Shown here piece after piece: positions 7,909 through 15,292 of a stretch of DNA of 64,000 nucleotides. The DNA is from Streptomyces fulvoviolaceus (lineage in GTDB: Bacteria > Actinomycetota > Actinomycetes > Streptomycetales > Streptomycetaceae). Below the pieces are notes generated by a model that was not told where the DNA came from, did not search any database, and was given only the letters and a program-made list of their open reading frames with translations. Where the stretch lies: assembly GCF_000718165.1 (NCBI RefSeq), contig NZ_JOEY01000035.1:41343-105342 (forward strand). Direction: 5' to 3'. The stretch's first letter is position 1. Each line of letters opens with the position of its first letter. Position numbers and translations under genes: made by a program.

Positions 7909-8609
7909 GCGGCGTGATCGTCACCAACCCACCGAAGGCGGAACTGAAGGACGTCGACGCGCTGGCCGGTTACGGCGTGGCGACGGTGAGCGAGGCCATG
8001 GGCCGAACCGGCCTGCTCGGCCCGGAAGTTCGGCCCGTCCAGCAGGGCGTACGGGTCGCGGGTACGGCCGTCACCGTGCTCAGCTGGCCCGGCGACAACC
8101 TCATGATCCACGCCGCCGTCGAGCAGTGCGGCGAGGGTGACATCCTGGTCGTCACCACCACCTCGCCCTGCACGGACGGCCTGTTCGGCGAGCTGTTCGC
8201 GACCGCCCTCCAGCAGCGCGGCGTTCGTGGCGTCGTGATGAACACGGGCATCCGCGACACCCAGGAGCTGCGGGACATGGGCTTCGCCGCCTGGTCCCGG
8301 GCCGTCTCCTCGCAGGGCACGGTCAAGGCCACCGGCGGTTCGGTCAACGTGCCGATCGCCATCGACGGCCAGGTGATCCGCCCCGGCGACGTGATCCTCG
8401 CCGACGACGACGGAGTCGTGGTCGTCCCGCGTGAGCGCGCCCGCGAGACGGTGGAGAAGTCCGAGGCCCGCGAGGCGAAGGAGGCCGCCACCCGCGCCGC
8501 CTTCATCGGCGGCCAACTCGGTCTGGACCGCTACGGGTTGAGGGACACGCTCAAGCGGCTCGGCGTCGAGTACCGGACGTACGAGGAGTACGCGGGGGAG
8601 CGGTCGTGA
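7905..8609 (+). CDS. galC: 4-carboxy-4-hydroxy-2-oxoadipate aldolase (RraA-like, GalC type)
   Basis: A 234-residue RraA-fold class II aldolase. Typical segments are VATVSEAMGRTG near the N-terminus, the metal/substrate loop GDNLMIHAAVEQCGEGD, GVVMNTGIRDTQEL with the catalytic Arg-Asp, and PGDVILADDDGVVVVP at the C-terminal end of the fold. Enzymes of this type (LigK, ProA, GalC) cleave 4-carboxy-4-hydroxy-2-oxoadipate to pyruvate and oxaloacetate. The ATG at 7905 overlaps the galB stop (ATGA), so translation is coupled. On its own an RraA-like call would be ambiguous (RNase E inhibitor homologue or oxaloacetate decarboxylase). The galB and galD neighbours decide it. Confidence 0.82.
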   Translation: MSGVIVTNPPKAELKDVDALAGYGVATVSEAMGRTGLLGPEVRPVQQGVRVAGTAVTVLSWPGDNLMIHAAVEQCGEGDILVVTTTSPCTDGLFGELFATALQQRGVRGVVMNTGIRDTQELRDMGFAAWSRAVSSQGTVKATGGSVNVPIAIDGQVIRPGDVILADDDGVVVVPRERARETVEKSEAREAKEAATRAAFIGGQLGLDRYGLRDTLKRLGVEYRTYEEYAGERS

Positions 8610-9718
8610 CCCCCGTGCCCGAGGAGGTGCGCTGCCTGCTGATGCGGGGCGGCACCTCCAAGGGCGCCTACTTCCTCGCCGACGACCTGCCCGCCGAACC
8701 GGCCCTGCGCGACGCGCTGTTGCTGCGCATCATGGGCAGCCCGGACGAGCGGCAGATCGACGGCCTGGGCGGTGCGCACCCGCTGACCAGCAAGGTGGCC
8801 GTGGTCTCGCCCTCGGCCGATCCGCGCGCCGACGTCGACTACCTCTTCCTCCAAGTGGTCGTCGACAAGCCCGAGGTGAGCGACCGTCAGAACTGCGGGA
8901 ACATCCTCGCCGGTATCGGCCCGTTCGCCGTCGAGCGCGGGCTGGTCCCGGCGGGGGAGAGGGAGACCTCGGTCCGTATCCGCATGGTCAACACCGGCGA
9001 CTACGCGACGGCGACCTTCCCGACCCCCGGCGGCCGCGTCGACTACACGGGAGACGCGGAGATCTCGGGCGTGCCGGGGACGGCCGCGCCGGTGGTCATC
9101 GAGTTCCCGCCGAGCGCGAACCCGCTGCTGCCCACCGGCAGCGTCCGGGACGACATCGACGGCGTGCAGGTGACCTGCGTGGACAACGGCATGCCGACGG
9201 TCCTCGTCGAGGCCACCGCCCTCAAGGTCACCGGCTACGAGTCGCCCCGCGACCTGGAGGAGGACCTCGCCCTCGCCGACCGGCTCCGCACGATCCGCCT
9301 CAAGGCGGGCCGGCTGATGGGCCTCGGCGACGTCTCGGACGCCACCGTGCCCAAGCTCACGCTGCTCGCCGAGCCCCGCGACGGCGGCGCGGTCACCACC
9401 CGCACCTTCATCCCGGTGCGCTGCCACACCTCGATCGGCGTGCTGGGCGCGGCCAGCGTGGCCGCCGGCCTGCGGATCGAAGGCAGCGTGGGTGCGGAGC
9501 TTGCGCAGATTGATCCCGACAGTGACCGAGTTCGCATAGAACATCCCACCGGATTCCTGGACATCGAAAGCAGCCTCGAACCCGCCGCGGACGGCCTGCC
9601 CTCCGCCCGCCGTACCGCCGTGGTCCGTACGGCCCGCAAGATCTTCGACGGCACCGTCTTCCCCCGGTCCGCCGAGACGGCCCCGATCCCCCCGCACCCC
9701 CAAGGAGGTCAACGATGA
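8606..9718 (+). CDS. galD: 4-oxalomesaconate tautomerase (PrpF-like, GalD type)
   Basis: A 370-residue PrpF/diaminopimelate-epimerase-fold protein. The family signature LLMRGGTSKGAYF is at about 11-23. The other conserved loops are present: IDGLGGAHPLTSKVAVV, a Cys loop SDRQNCGNILAGIGPFA near 92-108, and RCHTSIGVLGAASVAAG near 273. PrpF members isomerise methylaconitate-like compounds; GalD interconverts keto and enol 4-oxalomesaconate. The start is a GTG at 8606 overlapping the galC stop (GTGA). Together with galB and galC it makes the complete lower gallate path from ring-cleavage product to pyruvate plus oxaloacetate. A PrpF methylaconitate isomerase is the alternative, but no methylcitrate genes are nearby. 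Confidence 0.82.
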   Translation: MTPVPEEVRCLLMRGGTSKGAYFLADDLPAEPALRDALLLRIMGSPDERQIDGLGGAHPLTSKVAVVSPSADPRADVDYLFLQVVVDKPEVSDRQNCGNILAGIGPFAVERGLVPAGERETSVRIRMVNTGDYATATFPTPGGRVDYTGDAEISGVPGTAAPVVIEFPPSANPLLPTGSVRDDIDGVQVTCVDNGMPTVLVEATALKVTGYESPRDLEEDLALADRLRTIRLKAGRLMGLGDVSDATVPKLTLLAEPRDGGAVTTRTFIPVRCHTSIGVLGAASVAAGLRIEGSVGAELAQIDPDSDRVRIEHPTGFLDIESSLEPAADGLPSARRTAVVRTARKIFDGTVFPRSAETAPIPPHPQGGQR

Positions 9719-10665
9719 CTCCGCCGCTCGGCGACATCGCCCACATCGGCCACGCCCAGCTCTTCACCCCGGACCTGGACGCCAGTGTCGCCTTCTTCAC
9801 CGACTATCTGGGGCTCACCGTCAACGGGCAGGACGGCGACACGGTCTATCTGCGGACCTTCGACGACTACGAGCACCACAGCCTGGTGCTCACCGCCCGC
9901 GAGCAGCCCGGCCTCGGCCGGCTCGCCCTGCGCACCTCCAGCGAGGAGGCCCTGTACCGCCGTATCAAGGCGATCGAGGAGGCGGGCGGCACCGGCAAGT
10001 GGGTCGAGGACGAACCCGGCCTCGGCAAGCTGTACCTCACCACCGACCCGGACGGCCACGAGCACGCTCTGTACTGGGAGAGCGAGCACTACCGGGCTCC
10101 CGAGGAGCTCAGGCCCGCGTTGAAGAACCAGCCGCAGGCCAAGCCGAACCGGGGCGTGGGCGTTCGGCGCCTGGACCACATCAACTTCCTCGCCGCCGAT
10201 GTGCTCGCCAACTCCGAGTTCCAGCAGAACGTGTTGGGAGCCCGGCCGACGGAGCAGATCAGGCTGGACACGGGGAAGATCGCGGCGCGCTGGCTGACGT
10301 ACACGAACAAGTCGTACGACGTCGTCTACACCTCGGACTGGACCGGTGCCGAAGGGCGCCTGCACCACATCGCCTTCGCGACCGACACCCGCGAGGACAT
10401 CCTGCGCGCGGCCGATCTCGCCATCGACAGCGGTGTGTTCATCGAGACCGGACCGCACAAGCACGCCATCCAGCAGACGTTCTTCCTGTACGTCTACGAG
10501 CCCGGTGGCAACCGCATCGAGCTGTGCAACCCGCTCACCCGGCTCGTGCTGGCGCCGGACTGGCCGCTCATCACGTGGACCGAGGAGGAGCGGAAGAAGG
10601 GGCAGGCCTGGGGCCTGAAGACCATCGAGTCCTTCCACACGCACGGGACCCCGCCGGTCGGCTGA
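9715..10665 (+). CDS. Two-domain VOC extradiol dioxygenase of the gal-type operon
   Basis: A 316-residue type I extradiol dioxygenase with two vicinal-oxygen-chelate domains (about 8-122 and 150-280). The 2-His-1-Glu iron facial triad is intact in the second domain: His155 (RRLDHINF), His218 (LHHIAFATD) and Glu269 (GGNRIEL). His and Tyr residues near 248-261 match the second-sphere residues of catechol 2,3-dioxygenases. The ATG at 9715 overlaps the galD stop and follows a strong AAGGAGG. Known gallate and protocatechuate 4,5-dioxygenases are LigB-type, an unrelated fold. None is present, so this protein is the best candidate for forming 4-oxalomesaconate. The true substrate (gallate, protocatechuate or another catechol acid) is inferred only. 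Confidence 0.88.
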   Translation: MTPPLGDIAHIGHAQLFTPDLDASVAFFTDYLGLTVNGQDGDTVYLRTFDDYEHHSLVLTAREQPGLGRLALRTSSEEALYRRIKAIEEAGGTGKWVEDEPGLGKLYLTTDPDGHEHALYWESEHYRAPEELRPALKNQPQAKPNRGVGVRRLDHINFLAADVLANSEFQQNVLGARPTEQIRLDTGKIAARWLTYTNKSYDVVYTSDWTGAEGRLHHIAFATDTREDILRAADLAIDSGVFIETGPHKHAIQQTFFLYVYEPGGNRIELCNPLTRLVLAPDWPLITWTEEERKKGQAWGLKTIESFHTHGTPPVG

Positions 10666-10702
10666 ATCGGCGCAGGAGCCACCCGCCAGCATTGTCGATG
10701 AG

Positions 10703-10723
10703 ATTGTTGACAAAAATGTTGAC
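10703..10723. promoter_or_regulatory. GntR-type operator upstream of the aromatic-acid transporter
   Basis: ATTGTTGACAAA at 10703-10714 repeats the palindrome found before the gntR gene (6388) with one change. It is followed at once by a half-site AATGTTGAC. It lies in the 113-bp gap before the transporter at 10779. That gap would allow the transporter its own promoter under the same GntR regulator. Confidence 0.6.
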
Positions 10724-10778
10724 TCTTGATGGGTGGCTCCTTAGCGTCTAGCCCACCAAGCACGAGAGGTAACCAACG

Positions 10779-12113
10779 ATGTCCTCCTCCCCCTCCCCGT
10801 CCCTGTCCGCTCGCGGCAGCAGACTGGCCCTTATGGTCGTCGGTCTGTGTTGGCTGGCCGTGCTCTTCGACGGCCTCGACATGTTCATCTACGGCTCGGT
10901 GCTGCCGCACCTGCTGGAGACCAAGACCTTCGGTCTCACCGCGGACACCGCCGGCGACCTCGGCAGCTACGCCACCTTCGGCATGCTGATCGGCGCCCTG
11001 ACCGCCGGTACGGTCGCCGACCGCATAGGCCGCAAGAAGCTGATGGTCGGCTGCGTGGTCCTCTTCTCGCTGGCCTCCGGCCTGTGCGCCATGGCGGGCA
11101 GCGTCGAGGTCTTCGGCCTCGGCCGGACCCTGGCCGGTGTCGGCCTCGGCGGGCTGCTGCCCACCGCGATCAGCATGGTCTCCGACTACGCCCCGCGCGG
11201 CCGCGCCGCCCTCACCATCGGCCTGCTGATGACCGCCCACCACGCCGGTGGCATCCTCTCCGCCTACGTGGCCAAGTGGCTCATCGACCCGGTCGGCTGG
11301 CGCGCCGCGTTCTGGGTCTGCGTCCTCCCGCTGCTCTTCGCCCCGGTGCTCGCCAAGTTCCTGCCCGAGTCGCTGAGCTTCTTGGTCGCCAAGGGCCGCG
11401 CCGAGGAGGCCCGCGAGCTGGCCACGCGCTACGACGTCGAGCTGCCCTCCGCGGGGTCCGGCAAGAAGACGGCCGCCGACCGCTGGGACGCACTCACCAA
11501 CCTGTTCCGCGGCGGCGAGTGGATCCAGACCCTGCTCTACTGGCTGGCCTCCTTCGGCGGCCTGCTCCTGGTCTACGGCGTCGCCACCTGGCTGCCCACC
11601 CTGATGCGCGCCGAGGGCTACGAGCTCGCCAACGCCCTGACCTTCGTGGTGGTCTTCAACCTCGGCGGCATCGTGGGCATGCTGGTCGCGGGCCGGGCTG
11701 CCGACCGCTTCGGCGCCCCGCGCATCTCGGCGATCTGGTTCGCCCTGACCGCCGCCGGAGTGTTCCTGCTCAGCGTCCACATGCCGATGAGCGTGACGAT
11801 GATCGTCGTCTTCCTCACGGGTGTGTTCCTGAACAGCGCCCAGACGATGATCTACGCGACGGTGTCGATCCGCTCCAACCCCGACAACCGCGCCACCGCC
11901 GTCGGCTGGACCTCCGGCATGGGCCGCTTCGGTGCCGTCTTCGGCCCGTGGCTCGGCGGCCAGCTGCTCGCCGCGGGCAACGGGGACTTCGGCTTCACCG
12001 CCTTCGCGCTCGCCGGCCTGTCGTCCATGGTCTTCATCGGCATCGCCGCACTGCGCAGCGCGAAGCAGACGGCACCCAGCGACAGCGGGCAGAACCTGGT
12101 CAGCGCCCACTGA
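10779..12113 (+). CDS. Aromatic acid:H+ symporter (MFS, AAHS family)
   Basis: A 444-residue, 12-helix major facilitator of the AAHS family (PcaK, BenK, GalT type). The family motif with two acidic residues in helix 1 is present (LFDGLDMFIYG). Also seen are the loop 2-3 motif AGTVADRIGRKKLM, a helix-5 region GGILSAYVAKWL and the loop 8-9 copy of the motif AGRAADRFGAPRI. Members import benzoate-type acids such as protocatechuate, 4-hydroxybenzoate or gallate with protons. Placement right after galBCD and the dioxygenase, with a shared GntR-type operator, makes it the likely uptake system for the pathway's substrate. The C-terminal tail is short and polar. Confidence 0.88.
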   Translation: MSSSPSPSLSARGSRLALMVVGLCWLAVLFDGLDMFIYGSVLPHLLETKTFGLTADTAGDLGSYATFGMLIGALTAGTVADRIGRKKLMVGCVVLFSLASGLCAMAGSVEVFGLGRTLAGVGLGGLLPTAISMVSDYAPRGRAALTIGLLMTAHHAGGILSAYVAKWLIDPVGWRAAFWVCVLPLLFAPVLAKFLPESLSFLVAKGRAEEARELATRYDVELPSAGSGKKTAADRWDALTNLFRGGEWIQTLLYWLASFGGLLLVYGVATWLPTLMRAEGYELANALTFVVVFNLGGIVGMLVAGRAADRFGAPRISAIWFALTAAGVFLLSVHMPMSVTMIVVFLTGVFLNSAQTMIYATVSIRSNPDNRATAVGWTSGMGRFGAVFGPWLGGQLLAAGNGDFGFTAFALAGLSSMVFIGIAALRSAKQTAPSDSGQNLVSAH

Positions 12114-12144
12114 CCCGCAGGGCCCGCCGCCCGGGGGACAAGGA

Positions 12145-12183
12145 CGAACGCCGGCCACCGCGAGGACGCGGGGCCGGCGTTCG
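12145..12183. terminator. Bidirectional terminator between transporter and hsp70-like gene
   Basis: Strong inverted repeat CGAACGCCGGCC ... GGCCGGCGTTCG (12-bp stem, about 15-nt loop), centred between the convergent stop codons at 12113 and 12207. It probably terminates both transcripts. Confidence 0.75.
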
Positions 12184-12204
12184 GCGTGGTGCCACGCCTC
12201 GTCG

Positions 12205-13995
12205 TCACCGGACGCTGTCGAAGCCGAGCGTCGTCGCCTGGGCCGCACCGGTCGTGACGTTCACCGCACGGACCTGGATGTCGGCCTCGCCGAACTTCAT
12301 GAAGACGTCCACGTTGCGCTGCGTCCGCGGCAGGTGCATCGCACCTTCGAGGCCGATCTCCACCGTGCCCACCTGCTCCATGCCCGGATCGGAGACATAC
12401 CGGCCGTCCTGCTCCTCGGTCGAGTAGAAGTCGAACTGGATGGTGGTCTGCTCCGCCGTCGTCGGGAGCAGACGCTGACGGACCTCCCGGTCCACCGGCA
12501 CCTTCTCGTCGGCTTCGACGAACCGCAGGAAGCGGTTGTGCGACTTGCGTTCGCCTGTGTCGTCCGTGAAGGCGAGGGCCGGGTCGTCGCCGTCGGTGAA
12601 GGGCAGATCGCAGCCACAGCCGTAGGTGTACCTCGCACGACGGGCGCGCAGCAGTGTCGGGTCGTAGCAGTAGTGCACGGCGCCGAACAGCACGGCCCGC
12701 TCGGGGCGTGGCGGGGTCCGCAGCGGGATGCGGCCCTGCAGGTGGTCCTCGAGGCGGCGGCGCAGATACGGCGAGCGGGCGAGGCCGCCGACCAGGAAGG
12801 CGGCGTCGCCCGCCCCCTCCGGGTCGGGTGGGTGGTCCCAGCGTGCGAGCTGTTCGTCGACCTTCCCCAGGATGGGACCGACGACCGATTCCAGGATGGC
12901 GCGCACCTCGCCGACGGGCAGTACGACCGTGTCGCCCTGTCGGGCGTCGGCGGTCCCGCCCAGCGACGCGTACAGCCGGGGCGGGAAGTCGACGACGAGC
13001 GGGCTCTGTTGCTCGACCGTGAACGAGTCGCGCCCGCGCTCCCAGGCGGCGGCCAGCTCGGCGAACTGGTCCGCATGGGTCAGATACAGCCCGTCGAAGT
13101 CCACCGCGCCGCCGAACCGCAGGGCGAGCGCCTTCCGCAGGAAGCCCCCGCGGCCCTGGGTCGTGTACTCGGCGCCGAACGGGCCCCCGCTCGGCCGGCA
13201 CAACTGCTCGATGGAGCCGTCCGTCCCGATCCGGTAGCTCACCAGGTCGGCGGTGCCACCCCCGCAGTCCAGGACGAGGAACCGCATCCCGGGGCGCAGC
13301 AGCCCCGGGCGGGGCGTGCCCTTGTCGTCCGTCTCGGCCGTGGTGCCGACGACGTCGCAGTAGAGCGCCGCCGCGTCCGGTTCCGGGACCAGCAGCAGCC
13401 GGGCCGGGTCCTCAGGCAGTCCGGCCGCCACGGCCGCCCTGCGCATGCGGTCCATCGACCGCTCGCTCCAGATCGCCGGGACGGTCAGACACCAGCGGAT
13501 GCCGGACGCCGGGTTCTGCCCGTCGCGCGTGATGTCGGCCAGCGCCGCCTTGACCACCTCGGCGAGATAGGCGGAGATCAACTCGGTGGGGTCACCGAGG
13601 TCGTCGGTCAGGCCGGTGCGGTTGCGGGCGGGATCGTCCCGCTGACGCAGCGACATCTTCAGCCCGTAGTAGTACCGGTGGCGCGCCCTCTCCCGTTCGG
13701 TCGCGCTGGGCCGGTCCTCCTCCATGGCCCGGACGTCCTCGCGGTGCCAGCGCGTCTCCAGCTCGGCGCGGAGCCGGGCCGCGGAATGGCCCCACGCCAG
13801 GACCTTCTCGTCGCGCAGGAGCAGCGCGGTGAGCGTCTTCGGGGAGGACGACGCACCGGTCGCGTCGGGCCAGTCGTCCCTGTCGTTGATCGCGCGGTCG
13901 GCCTTGTGTCTGATCCGCGGATCGACCACGGCCCACGCGTAGCCGGTGCCGTAGGTACCGAAGTCGATGGCCGCCACTACGCGGTCGATGCTCAT
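12205..13995 (-). CDS. Hsp70-family protein, HSPA12-like
   Basis: A 596-residue protein with an actin-like Hsp70 ATPase core. The phosphate-1 loop is at residues 8-17 (AAIDFGTYGTGYA) and the phosphate-2 loop near 230 (FLVLDCGGGTADLVSY). The adenosine-side region is near 400 (DAAFLVGGLARSPYLRRRLE). The GTYGTGYA variant and the long insert after strand 1 resemble eukaryotic HSPA12 rather than DnaK. No DnaK-type substrate-binding domain or EEVD-like tail is present. Instead about 130 C-terminal residues form a beta-rich region of unknown role. The ATG at 13995 is the conserved start; the longer open frame upstream belongs to other sequence. It is transcribed with the cupin gene 89 bp upstream, and no co-chaperone is near. 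The function is unknown. Confidence 0.82.
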   Translation of the reverse strand: MSIDRVVAAIDFGTYGTGYAWAVVDPRIRHKADRAINDRDDWPDATGASSSPKTLTALLLRDEKVLAWGHSAARLRAELETRWHREDVRAMEEDRPSATERERARHRYYYGLKMSLRQRDDPARNRTGLTDDLGDPTELISAYLAEVVKAALADITRDGQNPASGIRWCLTVPAIWSERSMDRMRRAAVAAGLPEDPARLLLVPEPDAAALYCDVVGTTAETDDKGTPRPGLLRPGMRFLVLDCGGGTADLVSYRIGTDGSIEQLCRPSGGPFGAEYTTQGRGGFLRKALALRFGGAVDFDGLYLTHADQFAELAAAWERGRDSFTVEQQSPLVVDFPPRLYASLGGTADARQGDTVVLPVGEVRAILESVVGPILGKVDEQLARWDHPPDPEGAGDAAFLVGGLARSPYLRRRLEDHLQGRIPLRTPPRPERAVLFGAVHYCYDPTLLRARRARYTYGCGCDLPFTDGDDPALAFTDDTGERKSHNRFLRFVEADEKVPVDREVRQRLLPTTAEQTTIQFDFYSTEEQDGRYVSDPGMEQVGTVEIGLEGAMHLPRTQRNVDVFMKFGEADIQVRAVNVTTGAAQATTLGFDSVR

Positions 13996-14084
13996 CGGAG
14001 TCCCCCCAGACGGTCTCTTGAAGGGGACCTCCCCGGGAGAGCGGTGTCGAACGCCTCCTTCCGCCGCGGTCTCGCAGGGGTTCC

Positions 14085-14501
14085 CTACGGCTCGTCCGAC
14101 CCCATCTGGTCCTCCGCCGAGAGGTGTTCCACCGTCTTGCCGGTCTCGGTGAACGTCCTTGTCACATGGCCCGAGGAGTACACCCACAGGATGCGCAGCG
14201 GGGTGTCCCCGATGTTGCGGAAGAGATGGGGGACGGGGGAGGGGACGTAGGTGGTGTCGAACCGCTCCAGCTTCGTCACCTCTCCGTCGACCCACACCTC
14301 CGCCTCGCCCTCGAGGACCGTGACGTGCTCGTCGCAGTTGTGCGAGTGCAACGGCGCTCCGGAGCCGACCGGGTACACGCTCATCCCGCTGGTGATCCTG
14401 TTCTCCCCGCCGGCCGACGGCGTGGTGATCAGCGGTGTCGTCACCACGGCGCCGCCGCGGTCGAGCAGCGGTACCGACGCGACCTTGATGATCGTGGTCA
14501 T
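14085..14501 (-). CDS. Cupin-domain protein
   Basis: A 138-residue single-domain cupin. Motif 1 is present as [20 protein letters not shown], with His, His and Glu metal ligands at about 54-60. Motif 2 is [19 protein letters not shown], with the fourth His near 95. It is thus a likely metal-binding beta-barrel enzyme or sensor of small acids. The ATG at 14501 is preferred, with GAGAGGAA upstream. It lies first in a leftward pair with the Hsp70-like gene and is divergent from the CMD/ABC operon at 14705. A role in the neighbouring aromatic catabolism is possible but not shown. Confidence 0.85.
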   Translation of the reverse strand: MTTIIKVASVPLLDRGGAVVTTPLITTPSAGGENRITSGMSVYPVGSGAPLHSHNCDEHVTVLEGEAEVWVDGEVTKLERFDTTYVPSPVPHLFRNIGDTPLRILWVYSSGHVTRTFTETGKTVEHLSAEDQMGSDEP

Positions 14502-14704
14502 CCGGAGTTCCTCTCCACTTCGCACTGTTGCGTCGACTGACGTTAGGTCGCGCGCCCGTGAATGGGTGCCCTCCGGCGTGCAGCTTTACCTTGCATTTCG
14601 GGAGGGGTGAGCTTCGCGAACCCGGCTGTACGGTCGGCTCGCACCGCACGGCTTTCGGATCCGTGCCGGAAACGCGCCGGAAAGAAAAGGCAGGTATCGG
14701 CCAC

Positions 14705-15292
14705 ATGAGGCTCCCCGTTCTCAGCGATGAGGAAATGAACCCGCGCCAGCAGGAGTTGGCCGCCCGTATCGCCGGTCGCCGTGGTGCCGTCCGTGGACCG
14801 TTCCGGGTCTGGCTGCACAGCCCCGAGATGTGCGAACGGGCCGAGTCCCTCGGCGCCTTCGCCCGCTTCGACTGCAGCCTCCCCAAGCACCTGCGCGAAC
14901 TCACGCTGCTGATGGCCGCCCGGAACTGGGACGCCCAGTACTCCTGGAACGCACACGTCCACCAGGCGATCGAGGCCGGCATCCCGGAGGCCGCCGTCAA
15001 GGCCATCGCCGAGAAGCGCGAGGCGGTCTTCGAAAGCGAGGCCGACCAGGTCTTCTACCGGTTCTGCCGGGAGATCCTCGACGAGCACTTCGTCACCGAC
15101 GAGACCTTCGCGGCCGCGCTGGAACACTTCGGCTCCAAGGGTCTGGTCGACACCATCGGAGCCCTCGGCAACTTCACGATGCTCGGCATGTGCCTGAACA
15201 CCTTCCAGGTGGACCTGCAGGCCGACAAGGAGCCCCCGTTCCCGGACATCCGCGGCTACGGCCGGGTGACTCCCGAGGGGGATCGGCCGTGA
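14705..15292 (+). CDS. Carboxymuconolactone decarboxylase (CMD/AhpD)-family protein
   Basis: A 195-residue all-helical CMD/AhpD-fold protein. The core helix is LRELTLLMAARNWDAQYSWN followed by HVHQAIEAGIPEAAVKAIAE, the usual substrate-facing segment. The CxxC of AhpD peroxidases is absent, as in carboxymuconolactone decarboxylases and related hydrolases. The ATG at 14705 is chosen; the frame is open upstream but shows no family similarity there. It heads an operon, overlapping the ABC ATPase gene by GTGA. Such proteins occur widely in aromatic and lignin-monomer gene clusters, but its exact reaction here is not known. Confidence 0.85.
   Translation: MRLPVLSDEEMNPRQQELAARIAGRRGAVRGPFRVWLHSPEMCERAESLGAFARFDCSLPKHLRELTLLMAARNWDAQYSWNAHVHQAIEAGIPEAAVKAIAEKREAVFESEADQVFYRFCREILDEHFVTDETFAAALEHFGSKGLVDTIGALGNFTMLGMCLNTFQVDLQADKEPPFPDIRGYGRVTPEGDRP

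Noticed and set aside
7905..8609. RNase E regulator RraA
   Set aside because: The fold matches, but overlap with galB and galD and the aldolase metal loop point to the carboxy-hydroxy-oxoadipate aldolase.
10494..12248. Long minus-strand open frame (584 codons) opposite the dioxygenase and AAHS transporter
   Set aside because: Its translation is low-complexity (Asp/Glu/Gln/Arg/Gly-rich), has no family motif, and is the antisense shadow of well-supported genes in high-G+C DNA.
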